Shown piece by piece: positions 43,379-54,811 of a stretch of DNA of 64,000 nucleotides; position 1 is the stretch's first letter, and each line of letters starts with the position of its first letter. The notes below the pieces were generated by a model. That model saw only the letters and a program-made list of their open reading frames with translations. It was not told where the DNA came from and made no database searches. The stretch is from Megascapheus bottae (lineage: Eukaryota; Chordata; Mammalia; Rodentia; Geomyidae). The position numbers were made by a program, and so were the translations under genes. Location of the stretch: assembly GCA_024803745.1 (NCBI GenBank), contig JANJXV010000006.1, positions 41,285,501 through 41,349,500 on the forward strand, written 5' to 3'.

Positions 43379-43703
43379 ATATTTTTAATGACAGCAGTAA
43401 ATAAACAATTCTTAAAGTTGAAGGGTAGAGAAATAATGTAAGCAGTTAAATAGATATCATCATCACTAAAAGAATAAATAGAGAAATGGTTAAAAGTGGC
43501 TGCCCTTCCTGGACTCTACATCTCCCCTTACTCTGTCATCTCTGCTCACGAGCAACTTCAGGTCTTAGAGACATTCATTTCACTTCTCATTGCCCTTTCT
43601 AAGCTAAAGAACTATATCCTTGGCATCTCATAGGATCCTGCTTCTCATGTTCTTGATTAATGGTCCCCAAACCAATATAAACATTAGAATGACCTGAGAA
43701 CAC
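43379..43703. other. Intergenic, nothing recognised
   Basis: No clear feature. Confidence 0.5.
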
Positions 43704-43911
43704 TCAGGGAGGCTGAGATCTGAGGATCACTGGTCAAAGCCAGACCAGGCACAAAAGTCTGTGAGACTCTTCACTCTAGTTAACCACCAGAAAACCAGAA
43801 GTGTTGCTATAGCTCAAAGTGATAGAGCACTAGCCTTGAGCTGAAGAGCTTAGGGGCAGTGCCCAGGGAGAGTTTAAGCTCCATAACCGACCCCCCCCCC
43901 AAAAAAAACAA
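43704..43911 (+). repeat. Family B SINE, 5'-truncated
   Basis: Starts at CTCAGGGAGGCTGAGATCTG. Confidence 0.88.
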
Positions 43912-43938
43912 AAACCTTGGTTACATTGGGGTTTTCAT

Positions 43939-44238
43939 TTCTTTCTTTCTTTTTTTTTTTTTTTTGTGGGTCATGGAACTTGAACTGGGCCTGGGCTCTG
44001 TCATTGAGCTCTTCAGCTCAAGGCTACCTCTGGGCATGGGCATTGTCCCTGAGCTCTACAGAGCAAGGGTTGGGCTACCCTCAAGCCAAGCCCTACTTCC
44101 CTACTTCCTGTTTTCTAGAAGTAATTGGAGATAAGAGTCTCAGGTCCTTTTGTGTCCGGGCTGGCTTTGAACCTTGCTCCTCAGATCTCAGCCTCCTGAG
44201 TAGCTAGGATTACAGGCATGAGCCACCATGCCCAACTT
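43939..44238 (-). repeat. Family B SINE with internal duplication, copy 2
   Basis: GGCCTGGGCTCTGTC..CTCAAGGCTA and CATGGGCATTGTCC..GAGCTCTACAG side by side. Confidence 0.88.
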
Positions 44239-44305
44239 GTCCTTCCTTCCTTTCTTTCTTTCTTCCTTTCTTTTCTTTTCTTCTCTTTCCCCTTTTCTTT
44301 TTTTC
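44239..44305 (+). repeat. (CTTT)n pyrimidine tract
   Basis: CCTTCCTTCCTTTCTTTCTT and on; lies between two SINEs and may be the tail of the next. Confidence 0.85.
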
Positions 44306-44492
44306 CCCAATTCCAGGGCTTGAACACAGGGCCTAGGCAATGACATTCAGTTATTTTTGCTTAAGGCTAGTGCTCTACCACTGAGCCACAGCATCATTTC
44401 TGGCTTCTTCTGTGTATGTGGTAATGAGGACTCGAATCCAGGGCTTTGTACATGCTAGGCAAGCACTACTACTAGGCCACATTCTCAGTCCC
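44306..44492 (-). repeat. Family A SINE
   Basis: CCAATTCCAGGGCTTGAACA to AGGCCACATTCTCAGTCC. Confidence 0.87.
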
Positions 44493-44522
44493 TGATTAAA
44501 TTTTATGTTATGCATATTTACA

Positions 44523-44740
44523 TTTTTTTTGTTCTGTCTTGAACTCAGGGCCTGGAAACTGTCTCTGAGCATTTTTGCTCAAAGCTAGTACTCTACCACT
44601 TGGAGCCACAGCTCTACTTTGTTTTTAGCTGTTTACTTAGAGATAGTCTCACAGACTTTCCTGCCTGGGCTGGCTCTGAACCTCAGATCTCAGCCTCCTG
44701 AGTAGCTAAGATTACAGGTCTGAGCTACCAACTCCTGGCT
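44523..44740 (-). repeat. Family B SINE
   Basis: GTTCTGTCTTGAACTCAGGG to GGTCTGAGCTACCAACTCC. Confidence 0.87.
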
Positions 44741-45262
44741 TACAATTTTCTTTAAGCCAAAAAAAAGAAAGAAAGAAAAAAACCTCTCAAGTTATCACCT
44801 CCAAGTAGGTGATGATGTTTCCTTTGGCAAAAGTTTAGTAATGGTTGGTTGGAAATAAGGAAGAGGTCCCGTCAGAGACCTGAACCTCCATTTAACCCAG
44901 AGCAGAAAGAAATGCCTCAGGACAATCCTGTGGAAGGAAAATGTCAAAAATGTCAGCTACTGTGATGGCCCATTACATAAGATCCTCATTTTTGCTCGTT
45001 TGCTTTTGCTCTGATCTTATTTCTGTCCATCACCATGGAGGAAGTGCATTAGAAACGTCTAGCTCTTGTGCCCACATTCAGCAGTTGGCCTGAAGTGAAG
45101 TACCATGAAGCTAGAGAAGTCAAAATGAGGCATAATTTTAATAGGCCTATGAGCTATACCTGGAAATGTCTGCAAGTGATCGGTTGCCTCATTCTGAAGT
45201 CTACTGAAGCAGCTTCTCTGACGTAGAACCACTTGAGAGAACTTACAAAGTTACTATTCCCC
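44741..45262. other. Intergenic, nothing recognised
   Basis: No clear repeat. Confidence 0.5.
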
Positions 45263-45508
45263 AGGTGCCCGCGGCTCACACCTATAATCCTAGCTACTCA
45301 GGAGACTTAAACCTGAGGATCAAAGTTCAAAGCCAAGCAAGACATTTGTAAAGTCCTGGAGACCCTTGTCTCCAATTAGCTACCAAAAATCTGGAAGGGG
45401 AGCTGTGACTCAAGTGGTAGAGCACCAGCCTTGACCAAAAATAGCTCAGGGAAAGCATCCAGGCCCTGAGTTCAAGCCCCAGGACACACACATGCACACG
45501 CATACACA
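45263..45508 (+). repeat. Family B SINE with CA-rich tail
   Basis: AGGTGCCCGCGGCTCACACC to CCAGGACACACACATGCACAC. Confidence 0.87.
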
Positions 45509-46103
45509 ATGCAGCGAACTACACAACTGTTCAAAATATATACAGGGTTTTACCCAATCTCCACTTATAGAAAATGCTATCCAGTGAGATTTGTTGCTGG
45601 TAGATTAAGTACATTAGACAAGAATGTTATAAAGATACTAGGTGACTCTGGGTCCAATGGACAACTTGGGGCCAGTCTTAATTGTCCTTTAGCTTGAGAG
45701 ACAAACTGCTGACAGTACCTCAGTATGCATCCAGCTCTTGGCTAGGGCTCAGGACTCTATGAGCCTCACTCACCAAGCTGCCCAGAACAGGAGAGGGGCA
45801 GCTCCCCAACAATGAGAGCAGGAACATGGTTAGTAAAGGACAGAGAGCGGGGCTGAACAGATGACTAGCTCGTGCCACTGGCTTAGATGGTGTGTAAGGA
45901 CAGGGGCCAGTCCATACTTACCTCTTTATACATCCTAGAATCCAAATCACAGTAAGTCCCCAGTAAAAATTGGTTCCTTTCAATAAAAATCAACACTGAA
46001 AAAATGGGAACTAGGTCATCGTGCTAAGTTATTTTCACCGTAAGTCCCACCAAACCTTCTACTACATGATTCTATGTGGAATAAAAACCAAACAAGCAAC
46101 AAT
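45509..46103. other. Intergenic, nothing recognised
   Basis: Unique-looking. Confidence 0.5.
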
Positions 46104-46208
46104 GCTTGTAGGCATTGGTAACTCACACCTGTAATCCTAGTTACTTAAGAGGCTGAGCTCTAAGGATCCCCATTTGAAGCCATCCCTTGCAGGAAAGTCT
46201 ATGCAAAC
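46104..46208 (+). repeat. Family B head fragment
   Basis: TAGGCATTGGTAACTCACAC, GAAAGTCTATGC; right half absent. Confidence 0.75.
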
Positions 46209-46214
46209 ATTACT

Positions 46215-46705
46215 TGTAACACAAAAAGAACTTCTAGAGCAGAATTTGGCACCATGATCCACACATAAGAGATGTTCATTGCAGCACTACCTGTTATACT
46301 GCAAGAGACATCAGGAATAACTCAAGTATCCAAAACCAGGAAAGCAGTTCCATCACTCATATAATCTATCATGCAATACAGAAAGTATGGAAAGCAGTCA
46401 GGTGCCTTTGGCTATTCCCATAATCCTAGCTACTCAAGTGGCTGAGATCCAGAGAATCTTAACTCAAAGCCAGCCTGGGCAGAAAAATCCAAAGACTCCA
46501 TCTTTAATGAACCAGCAAAGAGCCAAGCTTGGAAGTATGGTGGCTCAAGTGGTAAAGCACCAATGGAGCAAGTGTCAGGCCCTGAGTATAAACCTTGGTG
46601 CCAACATCCCTCCCCCAGCCAAAAAAGTAAGTATAGCAGGATGAAATGCACATCGCAGAGTAAAATATGATTTTGCAAAACAATTTTCAATAGATAAAGA
46701 ATAAG
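46215..46705 (+). mobile_element. L1 fragment interrupted by a family B SINE
   Basis: GATGTTCATTGCAGCACTAC, AATAACTCAAGTATCC, ATAATCTATCATGCAATACA up to 46,397; resumes at 46,629 with ATGATTTTGCAAAACAATTT. Confidence 0.65.
46398..46628 (+). repeat. Family B SINE inside an L1 fragment
   Basis: GTCAGGTGCCTTTGGCTATT to CTCCCCCAGCCAAAAAAG. Confidence 0.87.
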
Positions 46706-46817
46706 ACACAAGAAAATATGATACTAGCGAGTTTTCGCTGGGTGAAATACTTATGGAGATTTTTTTGAGTTGGGTTTTTTTTCACTCTTTTGATTTTGAA
46801 CTTACAATGTTTTTATT

Positions 46818-47059
46818 TTTATTTTTTTGTTGTTGTTCGTGGGGCTTGAACTCTGGGCCTGGACATTGTCCCTGAACTCTTCAGCTCAAGGCTACCGCCC
46901 TACCCCTGGAGCCACAGCCCCACTTTCCTGTCTTCTGGTGACTAATTGGAGTTAAGGGTCTCACAGACTTTAGTTCCCTGGGCTGGCTTTGAACTGCAAT
47001 CCCCAGATCTCAGCCTCCTGAGTAGCAAGGATTACCGGCATGAGCCACCACACCCAGCT
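46818..47059 (-). repeat. Family B SINE
   Basis: GTTGTTCGTGGGGCTTGAAC to GGCATGAGCCACCACACCC. Confidence 0.9.
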
Positions 47060-47065
47060 TAAAAT

Positions 47066-47066
47066 T

Positions 47067-47097
<31 letters not shown>

Positions 47098-47286
47098 TTT
47101 TTGCCAGTCCTGGGCTTGAGCTCAGGCTTGAGCACTGTCCTTGGACTTTCTCAAGGCTAGCACTCTACCACATGAACCTCAGCACCACTTCCGGCTTTTT
47201 GCTATTATGTGGGGTACCGGGGAATCGAACCAGGGTCTTCATGCATGCTAGGCAAGCACTCTACCACTAGGCCAAACTCCTGGCCC
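47066..47286 (-). repeat. Family A SINE with (TTTA)n tail
   Basis: GCCAGTCCTGGGCTTGAGCT to AGGCCAAACTCCTGGCCCC; near-consensus. Confidence 0.92.
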
Positions 47287-47956
47287 CTAAAATGTTATTT
47301 TTAATTGCCTTATAGATACAGGAAGGTGATAATAGAGCTGTTTGAAAAATGTTGAATTCATTTCTTTCAGAAACCTTTTGCTACCAGTCAGAATGCTCCA
47401 AAGTTCTACTTAACTTCTAAATCCACTTCTTAGAATTAACATTTAATTATCTGTTTAAAAAATTATTTCCATTACAGACTCATGATGTGGAATGACACAA
47501 CTGCTTAGAAAGGTAAAAAGTGGAGACAAATGTCATGTAGTTTTATTCTCAGCATCCTCATTTCAGACACAAAGAAACTTGATGTATATTAAGAAAAACA
47601 AAACTAATTATTAAGTGTTTTGTAAAAGGGCATTGTCAAAACAGTGTGCACCTCGCCAATCAGTTCTTGTACTTAATGTTTTTGAGAAATGTCATAGACA
47701 ACAGTTAGCTATGATTATTTAGCTCATCTTATTTAAATTCTGATTTGAAAATAAAATTTTGGGAATAACATATTTGAGAAAACAGAAATAATTGTGTCAC
47801 TTTTCATTTGCTAAGTACCAAGATAAATTTAGCAGCTAACGGTATTTCTTAGAGAACTTTATGTAACTCATATCATCAAACTATTTGTAAATCACAATGC
47901 AAAAGAAATCTTCCTATTCTGGTAAAAAAAAAACCCTTTTATTACTAAGTTATAAA
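47287..47956. other. Repeat-poor AT-rich stretch
   Basis: No SINE or simple repeat in 670 bases; many TTAATT/ATTTAAT homeobox-like words, CCAAT at 47,656. Candidate regulatory DNA, unproven. Confidence 0.35.
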
Positions 47957-48152
47957 AGGTGCTGGTGGTTCACAATGAGGATTATAGTTCAAACCCATTC
48001 CAGGAAGAAGTCTGTGAGACGCCTATCTTCAATTAACCACAGAAGAGCTGAACGTGGAGCTGACATCAAGTAGACCACTAGTCTTGAGCAAATGCAGCTC
48101 AGGATCCTTGCTCAGGCCCTTAGTTCCATGCCCCAGGACCAGCACACACATC
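47957..48152 (+). repeat. Family B SINE, head shortened
   Basis: AGGTGCTGGTGGTTCACAAT to CATGCCCCAGGACCAGCAC. Confidence 0.82.
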
Positions 48153-48171
48153 AATCAATCATTAATCAAAC

Positions 48172-48372
48172 TTACCAGGTACAGTAACTCACAACTGTAA
48201 TCCCAGCTACTTAAAAAAATATCGGAAAGACTGAGATATGAGGGCAATTCAAGCAAAAAACTCAGATCATCTTAACCATTAAAAAAAATTGGACATAGTG
48301 ACATGTGCCTGTTATCATGGGTACACAGAAGTGTCAATAGTATTGCAGTCCAGGCCAGCCTGGGCATACACA
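48172..48372 (+). repeat. Two old B1 fragments
   Basis: ACCAGGTACAGTAACTCACA (48,172) and TGGACATAGTGACATGTGCC (48,288), the second with CAGGCCAGCCTGGGCA. Confidence 0.7.
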
Positions 48373-48389
48373 CAAAATGGAACTGAAGT

Positions 48390-48463
48390 GTTAAGGGCTG
48401 GAGCACAGCTAAAATGGTAGTGCCTACCCAGCAAGTGAGACCTTGAGGTCTAGCCCCACCACC
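48390..48463 (+). repeat. Old ID-like fragment
   Basis: GGGCTGGAGCACAGCTAAAA, CCTACCCAGCAAGTGAGACC. Confidence 0.6.
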
Positions 48464-48589
48464 AATGATGATATATTTAGCCTAGTACTTCTTTCTTCCT
48501 CCATCCTTTTTAAGACTGATTGCAATTTAATTTACTTACTTTTTGGTAGCATTGGGGTTTGATTTACCACTTCTTTCCCCTCTTTTCAT

Positions 48590-48694
48590 TTTTCTGATAG
48601 GGTCTTTCCCATTTTTTCCCTAAGGCTGATCTCTGCCCTTCCTAATGAATGCCTCCCAGCAGCTGGAATTGCAGGCATGTGCCACCATGCTTAG
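48590..48694 (-). repeat. Old B1 fragment
   Basis: CCAGCAGCTGGAATTGCAGG, CATGTGCCACCATGC. Confidence 0.65.
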
Positions 48695-48879
48695 CCCTCT
48701 TGTAATTTTTAATGGGTTTCATTATGACCTTTCCACACTGTATTTCAATGATATTCTCCTCTAGTCCTGCTGCCTTGCCCCTACCCCAATCCCTAATAAA
48801 GTCCCTCATTTATATTTGTGACCATTTCTTTAGATCCAGCTTCCATGATAAATATCTAAGTTGTTTTTTTTTTTTAAAG

Positions 48880-49320
48880 CCACGTGTTTTCAGGCTCAGA
48901 TGGGAATTTTAATTGAAAGTGCAGTTTAATTTGAGGATATTTAATGTGGTTTTCCCAACAGGGTGCCCTGTGAAGGCTTTCTGGGGACAGGACTTTCTCA
49001 AGGCAGAGTTAACTGGAGCTGTTGTGAGGGGCCATCTTTGTTGGCTATTTGTAGGGAATGTGGAGCTCAATAGAGCACATGGTTGTTCTAAAAATGAAAG
49101 GTATTTGTGCCCAACACAAGATTAAATTTTATTTGGCCAAGCGATGTGCTTATTGCACAATAATAAGTAGGGCTGTTTTGACTCATGGCAGCAAATTATG
49201 CAAAGGCAGAGAACTCTGGAGAAAGGTAATGGGTGCCAATGAGGACTAACATGAGTCATGCCAATTTCAGAGCAACCTTCTGCCTAAGGTCCCAAGACAC
49301 AGATTTCTCTTGAAGTTCTG
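48880..49320. promoter_or_regulatory. Candidate distal regulatory element (unproven)
   Basis: 440 repeat-free bases between SINE-rich flanks, about 33 kb upstream of CARTPT. Carries an E-box CACGTG (48,881-48,886), TTTAATTTG/TTTAATGTG homeobox-like words, TTATTGCACAATAATAAG, ATTATGCAAA and an AP-1 site TGAGTCA (49,252-49,258). No coding frame of note. Inferred only from motif density and absence of repeats. Confidence 0.3.
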
Positions 49321-49384
49321 TACCCCAAAGATTTAAGAAGTAGATATGTAAAAGTAAACTTCAAAAATTAAAAAAAAAATAATA

Positions 49385-49478
49385 ATGGGGTGACATTGTC
49401 CAAAAAAGAAATGCACTCTTTACTTGTAACAAACACCTTTGTATATTATCTTTATCACAATAAAAAGAAACTTAAAAA
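49385..49478 (+). repeat. Unclassified repeat W, copy 3
   Basis: GGGGTGACATTGTCCAAAAA, ATTATCTTTATCACAATAAA and A-rich end. Confidence 0.6.
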
Positions 49479-50485
49479 AATTAACGTGCTCCTGAAAAAT
49501 TCCCAGCTTCCCCAGAACCTTGATTGTCTGCCCCAAATCAGAGGTTGGCTTTCAATACATAAACCGACTCTACTGAAATTCACACACAGATATTAGAAAT
49601 GTTTGTTTTATTACGAAAACACTTGACAAGTGTACTTTGTCACAAAATCAATCGCCTAATTTTAAAAGGACATGACCTGAAGACATTGATTACAACATAG
49701 ATCTTTCTTTTCTCGAGTTATTCAGGGTAAACAAGAAGGCCCTTGCTCTCACGGAGCTTACATTCTAGCACAAAGAACATTTATGATAACGTGACAAATT
49801 TATGATAAATAAAAGTAAACTTAACATTTTATAAGAGCATACAGAAGGAAAGCCAGGAAACTGCCAACGAGTTCCAAAGGAAGCTATGCTTCATGGAGGA
49901 AAGTAAGAGCTTCAGTTGAAAGGCTTGAGTTCAATTAGAAGTAGATGATAATGGTTTGGACACAGGAAGCCTGGTGGACCCTAAGATGAAAAGGACTAGG
50001 AAGGATCATAAAGCTGATAGCCTAGAATGGCTGAAACCAGTCTCCTGTGAAGTGCAAATAGGGAGGCTGAAGGAGTGAAAATGAAGATCACGAATGTGGG
50101 AGGCTGGAACTTTTATAGAAACCACTTAAGGATGTTAGGAAGTATGGCTGCTCAAGGATGTACCTAAGGGGGCGGTTCTAATTCCAGAGTAGACAGGTAG
50201 GTCTATGGAAGACCAGATGCAGGAGACCACTTATGTGGTCCTTAGTGGTAAAAAACCTAAATGGCGAGAATCAAGAGACAACAAAGGCAAAAGCCATAGA
50301 AGTTGATGACTGAGTGAAGCTGTTCTAAGACTACCACGTAGGTATCAGCAGACCTGCTGGGAATGCAGGAGTGAACTGGGTTAAGGACAGGTGATACTAA
50401 TGGATAGATGCCATGAGTGACAGAAATGGATCAGCAGGTACAATCAAGACATAAAAACACATCCCTTAAAAATAAGGAGATGTTG
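49479..50485. other. Intergenic; old repeat at 49,710-49,820
   Basis: AAGGCCCTTGCTCTCACGGA, GCTTACATTCTAGCACAAAG matches a widespread ancient mammalian repeat I cannot name; the rest is unrecognised. Confidence 0.45.
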
Positions 50486-50728
50486 CTGGCCATGGTGGCT
50501 CATGCCTGTAATCCTAGCTACTCGGGGGGCTGAGATCTGAGGATCACAGCTCAAAGCCAGCCTGGGCACTAAAGTCCGTGAGTGAGACTCTTATCTCGCA
50601 TTATCTCCCAGAAAACGGGAAGTGGTGCTGTGGCTCAAGGGATAGGGTGGTAGCCTTGAGCTGAAGAGCTCAGGACCAATGCTCAGGCCCAGAGTTCAAG
50701 TCCCACAACCAACAACAACAACAAAAAA
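50486..50728 (+). repeat. Family B SINE with duplication
   Basis: Flanked by AAGGAGAT-like words; TTGCTGGCCATGGTGGCTCA to TCAAGTCCCACAACC plus (CAA)n. Confidence 0.9.
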
Positions 50729-50736
50729 GGAGATCT

Positions 50737-51116
50737 TAATGCTGGTGGCTTACAAATATAATCCTAGCCACTCAGGAGGCTGAGATCTAAGAATGGGGGT
50801 TCAAAGGCAGACCTTGCAGGAAAATCTATGAGACCTTTAATTTCTTTTTGTTTTTCTTTTCTTTTCTTTTTTTTTTTTGCCAGTCCTGGGCTTGAGCTCA
50901 GGGCCTGAGCACTGTCCTTAGACTTTCTCAAAGCTAGCGCTCTACCACTTGAACCTCAGTACTACTTCTGGCTTTTTTCTATGTATGTGGTACTGAGGAA
51001 TTGAACCCAGGTCTTCATGCATGCTAGGCAAGCACTCTACCACTAGGTCAAACTCCCAGCCCCCCAAACCTTTTATTTCTAATTAACAAAAAAAGGTCAA
51101 GTGGTGAGCCAAGTAA
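50737..51116 (+). repeat. Family B SINE split by a family A SINE
   Basis: Head to 50,844, resumes at 51,069. CCTTTAATTTCT (50,833-50,844) and CCTTTTATTTCT (51,069-51,080) border the insertion. Confidence 0.85.
50850..51064 (-). repeat. Family A SINE inside a family B SINE
   Basis: Near-consensus, GCCAGTCCTGGGCTTGAGCT to AAACTCCCAGCCCC, CTTTT-rich tail. Confidence 0.92.
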
Positions 51117-51409
51117 GAATACAAGGACCTGAGTTCCTTGCAGACTTGCAAGATGGCAGGCCCATGCTCAGCCACTCTGCTCTATCTTTCAAAATTTCAC
51201 AAAGAAATCTCTATATAGACGGAGTGCTAGAGAACAAACCCCTTGGAACCACCAGCTGGTGGGAAGACAGTGAAGAGAAAAATTCAAGTGGACTCCTATA
51301 CACATGGGAATGAGTCTGCTCATGACCCCTAACCACAACTACTCAAGTTAGTTTGTAAAAAGACTCAAAAGTAAGAAAAAGGAGGCAACATACGGAAGGA
51401 ATTCCTTCA

Positions 51410-52990
51410 AATATGCTTTACTCACATTGCTCTAGCGTCTACTTTAGGAGATACAACAGGATTCACTGTGAGAAGAAATCTTATGAATGCAATGAGTGTA
51501 GAAAAACAGAGATAGCTCACTTCTTAGCATGAAATCCTTCAAGGCAAAAATGCTACATCACAAGTAATATAATGAATGTAGCAAACCTAAGCGCTCAATC
51601 TTACTAAGCATAAACAAATATACACTAAAGAAAACTGTTCATCTTCAGCACTCTTTCACAGACAAAAGATACAAAAGAGAAGTTTACTAGATGTAGCCAA
51701 TATAGAAAACTATGAGCAAACATCTAACAGCAAGCTAAAGAATACACACTAGAGAAAACCCTTTCAAGTATGATCAATGTGGGAAAACTTTTAGAGTGAG
51801 CCTTACTCTTACTGCACACCAAAAAACCCACACTGGCAAGAAACGACATATAAGTACTCACTGTGAAAGTCTTCAGGAAATGCTCTCAGGTCTCAAAGAA
51901 ACACACATATTCATAATGGTGAAAAGCCCCATTATAAACAGCATGACAAAGCTCTCCACTGTGAATCTTCCCTCAATTCTCACAGAAAAAAATACACAAG
52001 AGAAAAATACAATATGAAAGTAAGAGGTGTGGGAGTTTTCAAGATTCTGTTAACTCAAAGGAGGCATGAAACTTCACCCCAAGGAAAAAAAAGCCTTACA
52101 AATACAGTGAGCGTTACAAAGCATTTAACACAGCAGACAGGATCATTGTCACAGGAGAAGAAACACAAAATGTGCAGTGTGGAAGGCACTCCTACTGCCC
52201 GCCAGAGCATACACATGCTGAAGAGATCCTACAGTAACACACTTCAGTCTTAAAGGACACCAAAGACATCACACAGGTGAAAAACCTGTAATCAGGGTAG
52301 GAAGGTGTTCCTGCCTCATTCCTCATAGGAGAATAATCAAAGAATGTAAATGTAAGAAATGGCTCTTTCATTTATTTAAGGAATGATAGTAATGCTTTGT
52401 TCCTAAGTTCTGTGCCTACCCTCAGAAACAGCAGCAACAATCGGACTGCCAGGGCTGTGTGCTTTATATTCCCATGAGGCAACAGTATTATCTGACCAAG
52501 TATGGTCTCAAGGTGACCTCAGGTACAAGAGCATGTGTCTATAACTGAATATGCTGACCTGAGGTAGTATAGCATGTGTCTATAACTGAATATGCTGAAT
52601 CATAATCCTCAGCAAGTGTGGCATCAGGACTCTCAGAGAGTTACTATGAGGAAGTCTGACTCACTCCATTTTCTTCACAGTCCATCCCTTCAGGTTCCTC
52701 ACTCAACAGTCATCTTCCACCATGATTCTTTGGCAAGAAAGGCTGATCTTGGCCCCACACCAGGGAGAAGAAATCTCCCCAATGTAGTGAGTGTAGCAAA
52801 GCTTTGGGAGAACTCAGACCTCACGACATACCCAAGCATTCACAGTGAGGAAAGCCATGAGTGCAGCGTGGGAATCTTACTTTTCCCCACAAAACATGTG
52901 CTCTTACGATTGAGGCATTTGCAATAACTCACGGTGGATAAATACCTCTCTGGTGACACAAATGCTATATACCTTTTGGTGAATGCTCTA
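51410..52990 (+). pseudogene. Decayed C2H2 zinc-finger gene (relic)
   Basis: No intact frame, but zinc-finger signatures recur on the plus strand: CEKKSYECNECRK near 51,465; HTRENPF, then [20 protein letters not shown] and a TGKK linker at 51,750-51,842; ECSKALG near 52,790; IHSEESHEC near 52,845. First cysteines are lost (KYDQC), linkers are degraded and stops and frameshifts are frequent. Finger arrays sit in a single exon, so this may be a processed copy or the remains of a KRAB-type gene. The stretch 51,101-51,313 upstream could be linker sequence, but that is a guess. Confidence 0.8.
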
Positions 52991-53195
52991 GTTTAAAAAT
53001 ACATATAAGCAAATGATGAAAAATATTGTATATGAGAAGAATGTGAGAGAGTACTGGGATAAGAGTTATCCAATTACTTAAAAACCCTTTCTATATTCAT
53101 CTCTCAGAAGACCACATGGCAATTCAATGCTAGAGAGATATTTTACCTCTACAACTTGCTTCAGAAGAAAAGCAAACATTTAAAAGTTTGTTGTT

Positions 53196-53428
53196 GTCTT
53201 GTTCTGTGTGCCAGTGCTGGGACCTGAACTCAACACTTTAAACATCTAAGTTCTTCTCATGCCCAGCTGGTGCTCTATCACTTCAACAACAGCTCCACTT
53301 CTAGGTTTTGTGGTAGTTAATTGGAGGTATCTCAGATTTGTCTACCAGAGATTGCTTTGAACCTTGATCCTTAGAGCTAAGCCTCCTAAGTAGCTAAGAT
53401 TCCAGGCATAAGCCACTGGAGCCAGGAA
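53196..53428 (-). repeat. Family B SINE, diverged
   Basis: GTGCCAGTGCTGGGACCTGA to AGGCATAAGCCACTGGAGCC. Confidence 0.8.
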
Positions 53429-53599
53429 GCACCTAAAGTTTTAAGGTACCAGTGTTTTGAATGTGTGCACTAAGGATGGAGAAGTTTTCTTTCCTGACAA
53501 TGTAATCAATAACCGATGTATCTCAGATCCTGTCAGTTTTATAATTCTTACATATCAAAGGTAAGTTGAATAGAAATAAGAGAGTAAATGCATGTATCA

Positions 53600-53960
53600 G
53601 AGGTTTTAAAATACAAGTATACCATATGTTCCAATCATCCCACTCCTGAGTACTATTTCAGGGAAAGGATGTCAGCATCAAGAGATACTTACATGTTCAT
53701 GGTTTTATGGTACTATTCAAGTAGCTACTGCAGGTAGCCATCACCAGATAAGGGTATAAAGGAAGTACAGTATGTATCTGCAATGGACTATTACTCAGTC
53801 ATTAATTGATCATGCACAATGATCAATGCCATAGCTTCTATTAATTTGTGAAATTAGTATGGATATATGAACAATTAGTAGAAAATGTATAATTCATGGG
53901 TTAGATAAAGAATTAAATTTGCATTTGCAAATTGTCTACACATTTATAAATTCTGTGTCT
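53600..53960 (+). mobile_element. Ancient L1 fragment (ORF2 end)
   Basis: CCATATGTTCCAATCATCCC, CTGAGTACTATTTCAGGGAA, ATGTTCATGGTTTTATGGTA, AATGGACTATTACTCAGTCA follow L1 ORF2 3' order. Confidence 0.7.
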
Positions 53961-54810
53961 CTGGGTCTTTCGTTTTCAGACCCAATGTCTGTAAGAATCT
54001 TCCTGCCAAGTTTACTGATGGTTAAATTTTCCTTGCAATTCTGTATTTTTAACAATGCAGTCTTGCTTACACCTTTGAAAAATATAAGTAGTACTTAGAA
54101 TTAGAATGTGTTCATATTTTAAGTAGTTTCAACCTGCTTGCTAGAAGAGAAAAGGCAAAAAACAAAAAAGAGAAGGCTAAATCTGTACCAACTATAAAGT
54201 ATGGCAGGAACCCAGTCCACTGAGAAATGGCAAACAGTTGGTATTTTCTAGTATGAGAGGAAGAGTGTCTAAAGGACACTAACATAATGGCCTGAGAAAC
54301 TGGTAGAAAACCTGGACTGTCAAGCCACAAAAGCTAAGGTATGTTCAATCAACTACAAAAGGTCAGAGAACCCACTGGTTCTAGTGACACGGATGTCAAT
54401 GTTAGAGAGAGCCATAGGCTATGAAAGCTGGGAAGAGGCAAGGTAAGAAGAGAATGGGTTAAGAGAGCCCATTGTGCCAACAATAAGGAGTCTGCCTACT
54501 ATGGGAAGAAAAGAAATACATGGAAAAAAGGAGATAAGAAAAAAAGGAAAGAAACATGCTCTTTAAAAAGTGTGATGAAATACATCACCAAGTATAAGCA
54601 ACAAAATATTTAGTGAAAATACAACATTAAATTTAAAACCCCAGTTATCCTAGAATTTTCAGATGAGGGAACTTTTCATACTGCTCGTGGAACAGAAAGG
54701 ATAATTACAAATTATTTTCATTCCATGGATGATAAAAACTGAGCCACAGAAAAATTTCCTAAGGACTTTAAAATAAAGGAACTGATGCCCACCAAAAAAG
54801 TAACTTCAGT
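53961..54810. other. Intergenic, nothing recognised
   Basis: AT-rich; no clear repeat or gene. Confidence 0.5.
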
Positions 54811-54811
54811 G

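Noticed and set aside
51101..51313. 70-codon open frame before the zinc-finger relic as a KRAB/linker exon
   Set aside because: The tail (WWEDSEEKNSSGLLYTWE) vaguely resembles zinc-finger linker sequence, but no KRAB motif is visible and the first part overlaps SINE sequence.
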